DNA of 64,000 nucleotides from Actinacidiphila yeochonensis CN732 (GTDB lineage: Bacteria > Actinomycetota > Actinomycetes > Streptomycetales > Streptomycetaceae), in assembly GCF_000745345.1 (NCBI RefSeq), contig NZ_JQNR01000003.1, positions 62,001 to 126,000 on the forward strand. Reading direction: 5' to 3'. The first letter of the stretch is position 1. Each line of letters opens with the position of its first letter. The notes beneath the pieces were generated by a model. The model did not search any database. It was not told the origin of the DNA and was given only the letters and a program-made list of their open reading frames with translations. The translations under genes were made by a program, and so were the position numbers. Below, one piece after another: positions 25,863 to 34,655 of the stretch.

Positions 25863-26215
25863 TCACGCGTACCGGGCGAGCGCCCACCGCAGAGCGAGAT
25901 CCTCGCCCTGCGCGACCTCCAGAGCCTTGCGGAGCCTTGCCACCTCCTCGCGGTGGACCTGCTGTTGCCGGGTCGGGCGTGCACTCAGCGCTCGCGCAGC
26001 GTCCGAGGTCGAGGACTCGGTCGGACGATCCGCGGGAATCGCGGAAGCCGGTCCGCTCTTGGCTCGGAGCCGTGCGATCTGATGCCGCGGTCCCGGGCCT
26101 CGCGAACGGCGCGGAAACGCCCGTCCTCGTGGACACTGACCTGGTCGAGAGCGACAAGGACCTTGGTCAGCGCACGGGTCTCTGCAAGGCGGCTGGCAAG
26201 CCGGATGTCGCTCCG
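25863..26215 (-). pseudogene. Remnant of a DUF6262-like, recombinase-associated protein
   Basis: The last ~70 codons on the minus strand read well as HQIARLRAKSGPASAIPADR, then EEVARLRKALEVAQGEDLAL and a stop at 25863: a basic helix and coiled coil like the C-terminus of small proteins that accompany tyrosine recombinases in Tn554-like elements. Upstream, an adjacent frame holds ETRALTKVLVALDQVSVHED and GRFRAVREARDRG, resembling the N-terminal part, but the HTH core between them is absent and the frame changes. No recombinase gene remains nearby. The family assignment rests on pattern recall and is moderate. Confidence 0.4.
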
Positions 26216-26261
26216 GACCGGGTCGCGGGAAACACCCCGCTGGTCGCCGAGTGCGGACCCT

Positions 26262-26315
26262 GAGGACCGCCGCGGACCGCCGCGGACCGCCGCCGGCACG
26301 GTCGCCGGCACGGTC
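26262..26315. repeat. Short tandem repeats upstream of the PIG-L gene
   Basis: CGCGGACCGC is repeated at 26271 and 26281, then GCCGGCACGGTC at 26292 and 26304. The surrounding 26216-26712 stretch (~500 bp) holds no convincing gene; it should contain the promoter of the deacetylase gene. Confidence 0.6.
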
Positions 26316-26712
26316 GCCGCGGACGCGCCTCCGCCCGCGTCCGGGCCCGGGGCTGGGGAACGAGCACCGCCCGCGCCGCCCGTCGCCTCAGGCCGCCGGT
26401 GCGCCGCGATCCGCACCGGCCCGGCGGGGCCGGACGGTCCCGGCCGCGTGCCGCCGTCCGGCGAGCGGGCGACGTGTAGGGTCGCACATTCGGTGTCGGA
26501 ATCCCACGGCCGGTGCCGGACGGAAGAGGGCCAGACGGCGCGCCGGGAACAGGTGGTCCGGCCGGCGCGGTTGCATCGACCGGGGGACCGGCGCCGCACG
26601 GCGGGGAACACGGAGACCACGGGGTCGTCCGCCCCACCAGGACCGGGCCCCCGGACGCGGTACACCCGGCGCACACGCGGACCACGACGTATCTCTGCAG
26701 GAGGACTCTTCC

Positions 26713-27546
26713 ATGGCCGACCGGCCCCTGACGCTCATGGCAGTACACGCCCACCCCGACGACGAGGCCACCGGGACCGGAGGGGTCCTCGCACGGTACG
26801 CCGCGGAGGGCATCCGCACGGTTCTCGTGACGTGTACCGACGGCGGTTGCGGTGACGGACCCGGAGGCGCCAAGCCGGGCGATCCCGGGCACGACCCGGC
26901 GGCCGTCGCCCGGCTTCGCCGTCAGGAACTCGAAGCGAGCTGCGAGGTCCTGAAGATCAGCGACCTGGAGATGCTGGACTACGCGGACTCCGGGATGACG
27001 GGCTGGCCGAGCAACGACGCCCCCGGGGCGTTCTGGCAGACCCCCGTGGAGGAAGGGGCCGCCCGGCTCGCGGACCTCATGCGGCACTACCGGCCCGACG
27101 TGGTCGTCACCTACGACCAGAACGGCTTCTACGGCCACCCCGACCACATCCAGGCCCACCGCATCACCATGGCGGCGCTGGAGATGACCGAGCTGACGCC
27201 GAAGGTGTACTGGACGACGGCGCCCCGCTCGATGATGCAGCGGTTCGGCGAGGTCCTGCGCGAGTTCCACGAGGACATGCCGGAGCCGGATCCCGCCGAG
27301 GCCGCCGCGATGGCCGAGATCGGCCTCCCCGACGACGAGATCACCACGTGGGTGGACGCCACCGCGTTCAGCGGTCAGAAGTTCGACGCGCTGGCGGCGC
27401 ACGCCAGCCAGGGCGAGAACATCTTCTTCCTCAAGATGGGCAAGGAGAGGTTCGGCGAGTTGATGGGCACGGAGACCTTCGTACGCGTCCAGGACTCCAC
27501 CGGCGCGGCCGTACCCGAGAACGACCTCTTCGCCGGCCTGCGCTGA
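26713..27546 (+). CDS. PIG-L family deacetylase (MshB-like)
   Basis: 277-residue zinc deacetylase. Zinc ligands are present: HAHPDDEATGTGG near the N-terminus and YGHPDHIQAHR in the middle; VTCTDGGCGDG and VVVTYDQNGFYGHP are family blocks. In actinobacteria, relatives deacetylate GlcNAc-inositol in mycothiol synthesis (MshB) or cleave mycothiol conjugates (Mca). This protein is closer in pattern to the MshB side but not decisively. ATG 26713 has a strong AGGAGG nine bases upstream. Confidence 0.85.
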   Translation: MADRPLTLMAVHAHPDDEATGTGGVLARYAAEGIRTVLVTCTDGGCGDGPGGAKPGDPGHDPAAVARLRRQELEASCEVLKISDLEMLDYADSGMTGWPSNDAPGAFWQTPVEEGAARLADLMRHYRPDVVVTYDQNGFYGHPDHIQAHRITMAALEMTELTPKVYWTTAPRSMMQRFGEVLREFHEDMPEPDPAEAAAMAEIGLPDDEITTWVDATAFSGQKFDALAAHASQGENIFFLKMGKERFGELMGTETFVRVQDSTGAAVPENDLFAGLR

Positions 27547-27776
27547 CCGCCGACCCGCCGACCCGCCCGTGGGACCGGCGCCCGGGACGACCCATCGGCC
27601 GCGCGGCACGATCGGGCGTGATCAGCGGTCGTCCAGCGTGACCGCATACGCCCGCGCCACTCCGTCAGGCCCGCCCACGCCGCTTCCGCTGCGGCGGCCC
27701 GCGACCTTCGCGGACCTCGCCGATGCCCCGGCGCCGGCCTGACGGGGTGGCACGGGCGGCCACCGGCGCCCCGGAG

Positions 27777-27804
27777 CCACCCGCCACCCGCCACCCGCCA
27801 CCCG
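27777..27804. repeat. Four tandem CCACCCG heptamers
   Basis: CCACCCG is repeated four times in the 284-bp gap between the convergent PIG-L gene and the acidic hypothetical gene. No gene is seen in the gap. Confidence 0.7.
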
Positions 27805-27830
27805 AAGCCGACTGGTCAGCCGGCCGCCGG

Positions 27831-29498
27831 TCAGCCCGCCGCGCTCTGCCGGGAGCGGGCCTTGAACGCGGCCTTGCGGGCCTGCTTGGCGACACCGCGG
27901 TCCGGGTGGAGGCGGCCGACCGCCTCCAGGACGACGGCCGTGGCCGGGTGGCCGACCCGCCACGCGTCCTCGGCGAAGCCGTCGTCGGCGGCCACGGTCT
28001 CGACGACCACTTCGGCCAGGTCCTCCGGGTCCTCGTCGGCGTGCAGGCAGGCCGCCAGCACGTCCACGGCCAGCCACCGGGCCGCCTCGGGCGAGGGCGC
28101 CGGCAGGTCGGCCGCACCGAAACGCCTGAGCCAGGTCCAGGCGAGGCCGGCCAGCTCAGGCTCGTCCAGCACCTCGCGGACGGCGGGCTCCGCGGCGGGA
28201 CCGAGCAGGTCCAGCACCGTACGGCAGGCGAGCCGGCGACCGGGCCCTTCCGGGTCGGCGCCCACGCTGGCGGCCAGCAGCTCCCGCGCGGCGGCCACCG
28301 GTTCGCGCCCCTCGACCCAGCCGCCCGCCTCGGCCCGCAGCGCCGGCGCCGGGTAGCCGGGCAGCGCGTCGAGCAGATCGGCGGCGGGGGCGTCGGCGAG
28401 GTCGCCCAGCACCGGGACGTGCGCGCCGGCCTCCAGCATCCGCTCCCGCAGCCCGTACAGGCCCAGCGGGGTGAGCCGGACGGTGCCGTAGCGGGCCAGC
28501 TCGTCCGCCGTCAGGTCGTCCGCACCGGCCGCCGAGGCCGCCGCGGCGTCCCAGCCGGGGGCCTGCTCGTCGCCCTCCCCGTCGACCTCCTCGATCAGCG
28601 CCTCGTCCAGCGGCTGGTACTCCAGCAGGCCGGTGGAGGCCAGCAGGTGGAAGAGGCCGTCCAGCCGGAAGATCACCTCGGTGACCTCGTCGAGCATCTC
28701 CTCGCTCGGCTGCCCGGCGTCCTCCGGGGCGACGAGGGAGGCGGCCAGCACCGGCAGCGGTACGGGGGCGCCGCCGCCGTCCGGCACCTCCTCCGGCGCC
28801 GCGTCCTCCTCCGACGCCGCGCCCTGCTCCGTCCCGCCGTCCGCGCCCCAACTGCCGCCGCCCAGGGCGGTGAAGGCGTAGAGGTTCACCATGGCGGCGT
28901 CCAGCAGCTCGCCGTTCTCCTCCGCCTCGTCGAGCGCGGCGTCGTCGTCGTAGAGCTCGTCCTCGGCCTCCGCGACCCCTTCGGACACCCCGGACAGCGC
29001 GTCGTCCTCACCGGCGGCGAGCGGGCCCCCGGGGAGGGTCGCGTCGGCCAGGGCGCTCTCCGCGGTCTCCAGCCACAGGTCCAGCACCTCGTGCGGGTCC
29101 ACGGCGCCCCCGTCGGCGGGCTCCGCGACGGCCAGCGCCGCGCCGTCGAGCCGACGATACGCCTCCCCGGGCACCGCCCGGCCGACAGGCACGCCCGCCG
29201 GCGACGCCTCCCGCGCCTCCTCGGGGATCTCCAGCGCCAGCAGGGCGGTCTCCGCGGCGACGGCCCACGCGTACGCCGTCTCGTCCAGCCCCTCCTCGCC
29301 GTCGAGGCCCAGCTCGGCCGCGGCGGCCGCGAGTTCGTCCTCCGGCAGGTCCCCGAAGCCGTCCACCGGGCGCTCCTCGCCGGCCCAGCGCACCAGCCGC
29401 AGCGCCCGGTGGAGCAGCGGCGCGGCCAGCGCGTGCCGGGCCAGCTCGTCCGGGGACAGGAGCCGGACGGGCGGCAGGACGAGGGGACGTGCGGGCAT
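27831..29498 (-). CDS. Acidic hypothetical protein
   Basis: 555 residues, cytoplasmic, strongly acidic in the middle (EAEDELYDDDAALDEAEENG, EEDAAPEEV). Start ATG 29498 follows GGGAG by 8 bases. N-terminal MPARPLVLPPVRLLSPDELA suggests a domain packing onto helices. A winged-helix-like segment occurs around residue 370 (RYGTVRLTPLGLYGLRERML), then a helical-repeat C-terminal half (PAVREVLDEPELAGLAWTWL, ARWLAVDVLAACLHADEDPE) and a basic end (KQARKAAFKARSR). The family is common in streptomycetes but I know no function. The promoter probably lies near 29690-29715 (TTGGGT-17-TATGTG on the minus strand). Confidence 0.7.
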   Translation of the reverse strand: MPARPLVLPPVRLLSPDELARHALAAPLLHRALRLVRWAGEERPVDGFGDLPEDELAAAAAELGLDGEEGLDETAYAWAVAAETALLALEIPEEAREASPAGVPVGRAVPGEAYRRLDGAALAVAEPADGGAVDPHEVLDLWLETAESALADATLPGGPLAAGEDDALSGVSEGVAEAEDELYDDDAALDEAEENGELLDAAMVNLYAFTALGGGSWGADGGTEQGAASEEDAAPEEVPDGGGAPVPLPVLAASLVAPEDAGQPSEEMLDEVTEVIFRLDGLFHLLASTGLLEYQPLDEALIEEVDGEGDEQAPGWDAAAASAAGADDLTADELARYGTVRLTPLGLYGLRERMLEAGAHVPVLGDLADAPAADLLDALPGYPAPALRAEAGGWVEGREPVAAARELLAASVGADPEGPGRRLACRTVLDLLGPAAEPAVREVLDEPELAGLAWTWLRRFGAADLPAPSPEAARWLAVDVLAACLHADEDPEDLAEVVVETVAADDGFAEDAWRVGHPATAVVLEAVGRLHPDRGVAKQARKAAFKARSRQSAAG

Positions 29499-29821
29499 CG
29501 GGCGGGCTCCCATTCGGCTGAGGTGGCGAGGGTACGGGTGCGACGCCGCGCCACGGACCTTCGGGCGGGCCGCCCCGGGTGCGGGTGTCGGCCCTCGCCT
29601 GGTGCCGGGCCAGCGTATTGCCTGCGCGGGCCGCTCCGCGCACCTCCACCCCTGCCCGCCCGCCGCCACCGGCGGCACCGCACATAATTCACCCGTACGC
29701 GCGACCCAATTCCCCAGGTCGATATTGACGTCGAGGTCCGCCCGCGGAAGCCCGGCGTCAGCGGGCCCAACCGGCCCGACCGGCACGACCAGGCACGGCA
29801 GCGGGCTTGCCAGCGGGCGCG
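29499..29821. other. Intergenic region upstream of the acidic hypothetical gene
   Basis: 323 bp without a convincing gene. On the minus strand TTGGGT, 17 bases, TATGTG (around 29690-29715) resembles a -35/-10 pair. Otherwise nothing clear. Confidence 0.4.
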
Positions 29822-31119
29822 TCAGCAGGCGCGCCGGGGGCTGAGGTCGCGGGTGTCCGGCACGACGTCGCGGTAGGTCTCCGCGGCGAAGGCCAGGAAC
29901 GCGTCGACGTCCGCCCGGTTCGAGGAGAGTCCGAGCGAGACGCGCACCGCGCCGCCGGAGGGCAGGCCGAGTTCTTCGAGGTACTCGTCGATCGTGCCGG
30001 ACGCGGTGCGCGCCGCGCCGTCCAGCACCGCCCGCTCCACGGCGAAGGCGGCCTCGCCGGTGCCCGGGTTGCAGAAGCAGCCGGTCCGCAGGGAGATGCC
30101 GCGGGCCGCGCTGTCCCGGGCGACCAGCCGCTCGTCGACCACCCGCCCGGCCGCGTCGAGGAGGTTGAGGGCGACCGTGCCGCCGCGCCCGCCGGTGCCG
30201 GCCGGTCCGTACACCCGGGCCAGCGGGCTGCCGTCGGAGTGCCGCAGCGCGGCGAGCCCGGCCAGCAGCCGTCCGGTGAGGGCGGTGACGTGGCGGTGGA
30301 TCTCGGGCATGCCGACCGCGCCGACCCAGTCCAGGCCGGTCTCCACGTCGGGGATGGAGAGGTAGTTGACCGTGCCGTCCTCGAACGCCGCCTCGCCCTC
30401 GGCCATGGTGTGCCACTGGCCGCGCGCGCTGGCCATCCGGATGGTGCCGCCGGAGAACCAGGGACGGCGCAGCAGGGCCAGTGCCTCACGGCGGGCGACC
30501 AGGCAGCCGACCCCGGTGGGGTAGCCGAAGACCTTGTACCAGCTGACGGCGACGAAGTCCGGGTGGACCGCGCCGAGGTCCAGGGGGTTCGCGGGGACGA
30601 ACGCGGCGGCGTCCAGCAGGACGTCCCAGCCGGCCGTCCGGGCCCGCCCGATCCACTCCAACGGGTGCCGCAGTCCAGGGCCAGGCCGGGCGAGGTCAAC
30701 GGCACGTACACGGTGCCGGCGCCGCGCGCCCGGGCGTACTCCCGCAGGCCGTTGACGGAGTTGTGGTTGTCCAGGGCGAGCACCAGGCGGGCGCCGGGGC
30801 CGAACGGGTAGGACTCGCCGACCAGCCGGCAGGCGGCCGTCGCGTTCGCGGTGAACACCGCCGCGTACTCCGCCGGATCGGCGCCGAAGTGCTCCAGCAC
30901 CCGCCGGCGGGCCCGCTCCACCAGTGTCCCGGACGCCTCCGAGGCGGGGCTGGCCGAGTGCGGGTTCCCGAAGCACCCGGCGGTGACCCGCTCGGCGTGC
31001 GCCCGCACCTGCGCCCGGGCCGGCAGTCCTGCTCCGGTGTGGTCCAGGTAGACGTGCCCGCCCTCGTCCAGGTACCCGTAGCCGTCCTCCGCGGCCCGCA
31101 ACGCGTCGAGTACGCCCAT
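29822..31119 (-). CDS. Class V PLP-dependent aminotransferase, frame-broken
   Basis: Cysteine-desulfurase-like fold. The N-terminal third reads in one frame from ATG 31119 (GAGGGGG upstream): YLDHTGAGLPARAQVRAHAE, CFGNPHSASPASEASG, FTANATAACRLVG. The rest reads in the next frame: DAAAFVPANPLDLGAV, VSWYKVFGYPTGVGCLVARR (PLP lysine), WFSGGTIRMASAR and RTGCFCNPG. The change falls at ~30675 in CTGGACTGCGG and equals one missing base. Joined length ~432 residues. The LRTGCFCNPG block resembles molybdenum-cofactor sulfurase-type and Cys-desulfurase-like enzymes. Donor and acceptor are unknown. Confidence 0.75.
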
Positions 31120-31331
31120 GAGTCCGCCCCCTCAAGGCCCGCCGCCGCCCACCCTCCAGCATCGCACCCGCCACCCCCGCCGTCCCCCTCCCGGCCCACG
31201 CGGAGACGGTGCGCGGAAGCGGTGCGGTGGCTCGGGCGCCCGCGGTCGCGCTCCGGTTCACCGGCTGACACCACATCGGCTCGGGCCGCGCCCCCCTGAC
31301 GTGCCCGGACGACCGGCGCCGGGACGTGCGC

Positions 31332-31353
31332 CGCCCCCGGACACGCGGGGGCG
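31332..31353 (-). terminator. Hairpin downstream of dapD
   Basis: CGCCCCCG and CGGGGGCG pair around the 6-base loop GACACG, about 40 bp past the dapD stop codon. Confidence 0.55.
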
Positions 31354-31390
31354 CGGCCGGGGCGGGGGTGGAGCCGAGGGTGACGCGAGG

Positions 31391-32368
31391 TCAGTTGTGG
31401 CTGTGCAGGGCCTCGTTGAGGCCGCCCCAGGAGCCGGTGCGGGGCAGGACCTCGACCGTGCCGGTGGTGGAGTTGCGGCGGAAGAGGATGTTGCCGACGC
31501 CGGACAGCTCGACGGCCTTGACGATCTTGCCGTCGGGCAGGGTGACGCGGGTGCCCGCGGTGACGTAGAGGCCGGCCTCGACGACGCAGTCGTCGCCGAG
31601 GGCGATGCCCAGGCCGGACTCGGCGCCCAGCAGGCAGCGCTCGCCGACCGACACCCGCTGGGTGCCGCCGCCGGAGAGGGTGCCCATGATCGAGGCGCCG
31701 CCGCCGACGTCGGAGCCGTCGCCGATGACGACGCCCTGCGAGATGCGGCCCTCCACCATGGACGTGCCCAGGGTGCCGGCGTTGAAGTTGCAGAAGCCCT
31801 CGTGCATGACGGTGGTGCCGGCCGCCAGGTGGGCGCCCAGCCGGACCCGGCCGGCATCGGCGATGCGGACGCCGGCGGGGGCCACGTAGTCGGTCATCCG
31901 GGGGAACTTGTCCACGCCGAAGACACTCAGGTGCAGGCCGTCGGCGCGGGCGGCGAGCCGCGCGGCCTCCAGGCCCGCCACCGGCACGGGGCCCAGGGAG
32001 GTCCAGGCGACGTTGGCGAGCACCCCGAACAGGCCGTCCAGGTTCTGCTCGTTGGGCCGCACCAGGCAGTGGCTGAGCAGGTGCAGCCGCAGGTAGGCGT
32101 CGTGCGCGTCGAGCGGCTTGTCGTCCAGGGAGGCGATGGCCGTGCGCACCGCCACCACCTCGACGCCCCGGCGGGGGTCGGGGCCCAGCGCCTTGGGGGC
32201 GGCCGCGCCCAGCAGCTCGGCGGCCTGCTCCGCGGTCAGCCGCTCGGTACCGGCCGGCCCGGGGGCGTCGGTCAGCTCCGGGGCCGGGTACCAGGTGTCG
32301 AGGACGGTGCCGTCGTCGGCGATGGTGGCGAGGCCGACGCCGGCGGCGCCGCTGCGGGTGTCAGTCAT
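31391..32368 (-). CDS. dapD: 2,3,4,5-tetrahydropyridine-2,6-dicarboxylate N-succinyltransferase
   Basis: 325-residue acyltransferase of the succinylase branch of lysine and diaminopimelate synthesis. The C-terminal half is a left-handed beta-helix with hexapeptide-type repeats ([75 protein letters not shown]); the N-terminal [14 protein letters not shown] is typical of the actinobacterial form. A monocistronic gene by context: it has its own start region and a hairpin after the stop. Confidence 0.9.
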   Translation of the reverse strand: MTDTRSGAAGVGLATIADDGTVLDTWYPAPELTDAPGPAGTERLTAEQAAELLGAAAPKALGPDPRRGVEVVAVRTAIASLDDKPLDAHDAYLRLHLLSHCLVRPNEQNLDGLFGVLANVAWTSLGPVPVAGLEAARLAARADGLHLSVFGVDKFPRMTDYVAPAGVRIADAGRVRLGAHLAAGTTVMHEGFCNFNAGTLGTSMVEGRISQGVVIGDGSDVGGGASIMGTLSGGGTQRVSVGERCLLGAESGLGIALGDDCVVEAGLYVTAGTRVTLPDGKIVKAVELSGVGNILFRRNSTTGTVEVLPRTGSWGGLNEALHSHN

Positions 32369-32486
32369 GGTTTCACGCTATACGATCCGGCGGCCCGACC
32401 CGGCGCCCTGGCCGTCTGGCCAGGGCCGTCGGGGGCCGCCGGGGGCCGCCGGGACCTGCGAGGGGGCCGCCCGCCCGGCCCCGCGG

Positions 32487-32520
32487 CGGTCAGAACCCGG
32501 TGGCGGTCAGAACCCGGTGG
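32487..32520. repeat. 17-bp duplication across the DUF2264 stop codon
   Basis: CGGTCAGAACCCGGTGG occurs twice in tandem. Because of this the minus-strand gene end and its TGA are duplicated, so a second in-phase-like copy of the final codons follows the stop. Confidence 0.75.
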
Positions 32521-34453
32521 CGGGCGGCGCCGGCGGCTGGTCCCAGGCGGCGGCGAGGTCCGGCCCGGCGCCCAGGACGGCGCAGCGCAGCACGTGCTCG
32601 CCCGGTTCCAGCCGGCGGGTGAGCACGGGCAGCACGGTGCGCCGGGCCAGCACGTTGGTTCCCGGGAGCAGTTGGAGCACCTCGCCCTCGCGGCCGGCGC
32701 CGGCCGGACCGTGCGCCGTATCCACCCCGTGCACGGAACCGTTCACGGAACCGTTCACGGAACCGTCCGCCGGAACATCCGCCGGGGCGCTGCCGAGGTC
32801 GAGCAGGCCGCTGAGGTCGCCGGCGGCGGAGACCGCGAGCGCGCTGCCGGCACCGGCCTCGGACCGGGCGAGGCCGCCGTCGCGGTCGACGGCGAACCCG
32901 CCCTCCGCGGTGAACAGCGGCCGGGCGGTGCGGATGCGGTGGGTGCGCAGGTGCCAGGGCGCGGCCGGGGTCAGCCAGGTGGTGACCTCGACGTCCGGCC
33001 AGGGGTGCCAGGTGCTGCGGACGGTCCCGTCGGCCAGTACCGCCGTGCCGGCCTCGGCACCCGCCCGCGCCGCGTCCGCCGCCCCCACAGAGCCCGCCGA
33101 GCCCGGCTGCTCGCCGCCCTCGCGGACCCGGAAGTGCGTCGGCTCGGTGCCCTCGGGGTCGTCGCTGAGCGCCAGCATCGAGTCGTACGCGCCGTGCACC
33201 AGGCCGAGGTCGCCGGCCGGCAGGCTGAACCCGAAGCGGGTGGAGTAGGCGAACTTGCCGTACTTCGCCGCGCCGCCGCGCGCCCAGGTGCCGCGCTGCC
33301 GGCCGCTGAGCATCACCACGTCGCCGCCGGTCCGCATGAGTGCGGCGCCCGCGTGCGGCTGGGCGGACACCTCGGGCAGCGGCGCCGCGGCCTGCTCGGG
33401 CTCGGTCCAGAACGGGTGGCCGGCGGGCAGCGCCAGTGGCAGGAACGCCTTCATCGCCCAGTACGGGGAGCCCGGACCGTTGTACTGCTCGGCCAGTTGG
33501 GGCTGCGGGTAGGCGTAGCCGATGCTGAGCAGGCCGTCGGACGCGTACCGCGGCTCCCGCCCGCGCCACCAGTCGAGGTGGCGCAGCAGCAGGCCCCTGG
33601 TCTCGCCGTGCGGGAGCGCGTCGGCCCCGGCGTACGGCAGGGCGCCCCAGAACGCGCCCTGGGCGTAGCGGTAGGTGAGGCTGCGGCCGAAGGGGACGGC
33701 CGAGCCGTCGTCGGCGAACCAGTGGCGGAAGTCCAGGGCGAAGCGGGCGGCCCGCTCCCGGAACCGTTCGGCCCGCTCGGGGTCCTCGTCGCCGGCCAGG
33801 GCGGCGTAGATCAGGCCGTAGTAGTGCATGGCCCAGGGGATGTAGTAGTCGCGCTGCTCGGTGGGGCCGTCGGCGTACCAGCCGTCGCCCAGGGCGTACC
33901 TCTCCAGCCGGTCCAGGCGGGCGTGGCGGGCGTCGCGGTCGTGGGCGAAGCCGACCCGGTCCAGGCCGAGGCTGACCATGACGGGGAAGAAGTTCCAGTT
34001 GTTGGCCGGAGTGGGCTGGTCCAGGGAGGAGGCGAGCCAGCGGCCGACCCGGTCGCGTTCGGCGCCGCTGAGCGGGTCCCAGAGGCGCTCCGGGACCAGG
34101 GCGAGGGCGAAGCCGAGGGCCGCGGTCTCCACCTGGCGCTGGTCGATGCCGCGGATGGGGCCCCAGTAGCCGGGGTGGGCGGGGTCGGTGCCGGCCGCCA
34201 GGCCGCGGGCCCACAGCTCCCAGTGCGCGAAGTCCCCGCCGCCGGCGCCGAGCGGGGCCAGACCCCACAGCGGGCGGGCGTAGCCCTCCAGGTCGGCGGA
34301 GGCGTCGTCGTGGTGGGCCGCGTTGACGCCGAGGGTGAACCGGGCGCCGTCGTGGTGGGCGTGGCGCACCAGGGGCTCCGCCAGTTCCAGGACGTGCGCG
34401 CGCATCCGTTCGCGGTCGGACGCGGGAGCCGGGGTGCCGCCGTCGCTGGCCAT
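32507..34453 (-). CDS. DUF2264 family protein
   Basis: 648 residues, cytoplasmic, no signal peptide. N-terminal two thirds resemble an (alpha/alpha)6-barrel domain: EGYARPLWGLAPLGAG, NNWNFFPVMVSLGLDR, DGPTEQRDYYIPWAMHYYGL, FWGALPYAG are DUF2264 hallmarks. The last ~230 residues form a beta-rich domain (GGDVVMLSGRQRGTW, TTWLTPAAPWHLRTHRI). Family members are thought to act on carbohydrates, probably unsaturated or rhamnosyl/uronosyl glycans, but activity is not certain. A run of VNGSVNGSV arises from a short DNA repeat near 32735-32765. Confidence 0.85.
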   Translation of the reverse strand: MASDGGTPAPASDRERMRAHVLELAEPLVRHAHHDGARFTLGVNAAHHDDASADLEGYARPLWGLAPLGAGGGDFAHWELWARGLAAGTDPAHPGYWGPIRGIDQRQVETAALGFALALVPERLWDPLSGAERDRVGRWLASSLDQPTPANNWNFFPVMVSLGLDRVGFAHDRDARHARLDRLERYALGDGWYADGPTEQRDYYIPWAMHYYGLIYAALAGDEDPERAERFRERAARFALDFRHWFADDGSAVPFGRSLTYRYAQGAFWGALPYAGADALPHGETRGLLLRHLDWWRGREPRYASDGLLSIGYAYPQPQLAEQYNGPGSPYWAMKAFLPLALPAGHPFWTEPEQAAAPLPEVSAQPHAGAALMRTGGDVVMLSGRQRGTWARGGAAKYGKFAYSTRFGFSLPAGDLGLVHGAYDSMLALSDDPEGTEPTHFRVREGGEQPGSAGSVGAADAARAGAEAGTAVLADGTVRSTWHPWPDVEVTTWLTPAAPWHLRTHRIRTARPLFTAEGGFAVDRDGGLARSEAGAGSALAVSAAGDLSGLLDLGSAPADVPADGSVNGSVNGSVHGVDTAHGPAGAGREGEVLQLLPGTNVLARRTVLPVLTRRLEPGEHVLRCAVLGAGPDLAAAWDQPPAPPATGF

Positions 34454-34540
34454 GGGACTGCCTCCTGGGTCGAGGTCACCGAAGTTGCGGGAATTTTCGC
34501 AAGTTCACTCCGGCCGCGTCAACGCCCTGGAACGCCGGAA

Positions 34541-34567
34541 CGCCTGGCACGCCTGGCACGCCTGGCA
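34541..34567. repeat. Three tandem CGCCTGGCA nonamers
   Basis: Three exact copies plus a partial fourth, in the 200-bp gap upstream of the DUF2264 gene. Confidence 0.75.
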
Positions 34568-34601
34568 CGCCTGGATCACCGTGAAGGCCCTGAACGCGGT
34601 G

Positions 34602-34634
34602 AGGGTGCGGGTCCGTTCTCCGGCCCCGCACCCT
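34602..34634 (-). terminator. Hairpin downstream of the secreted-protein gene
   Basis: AGGGTGCGGG (34602-34611) and CCCGCACCCT (34625-34634) form a perfect 10-bp stem, 22 bp past the stop codon of the minus-strand gene. Confidence 0.65.
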
Positions 34635-34655
34635 CCCCGCACACCTGACGTCGGG

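Noticed and set aside
25985..26674. 229-codon minus-strand ORF upstream of the DUF6262-like remnant
   Set aside because: Only its last ~60 codons look coding; the first part is Arg/Pro/Gly-rich shadow sequence. The useful part was merged into the remnant.
27831..30416. Upstream extension of the acidic protein to 861 residues
   Set aside because: The region before 29498 is Arg/Gly-rich and overlaps the aminotransferase gene; a ribosome-binding site supports the shorter start.
31118..34648. 1176-codon plus-strand ORF over dapD and the DUF2264 gene
   Set aside because: Shadow of two well supported minus-strand genes; no hydrophobic core or family pattern.
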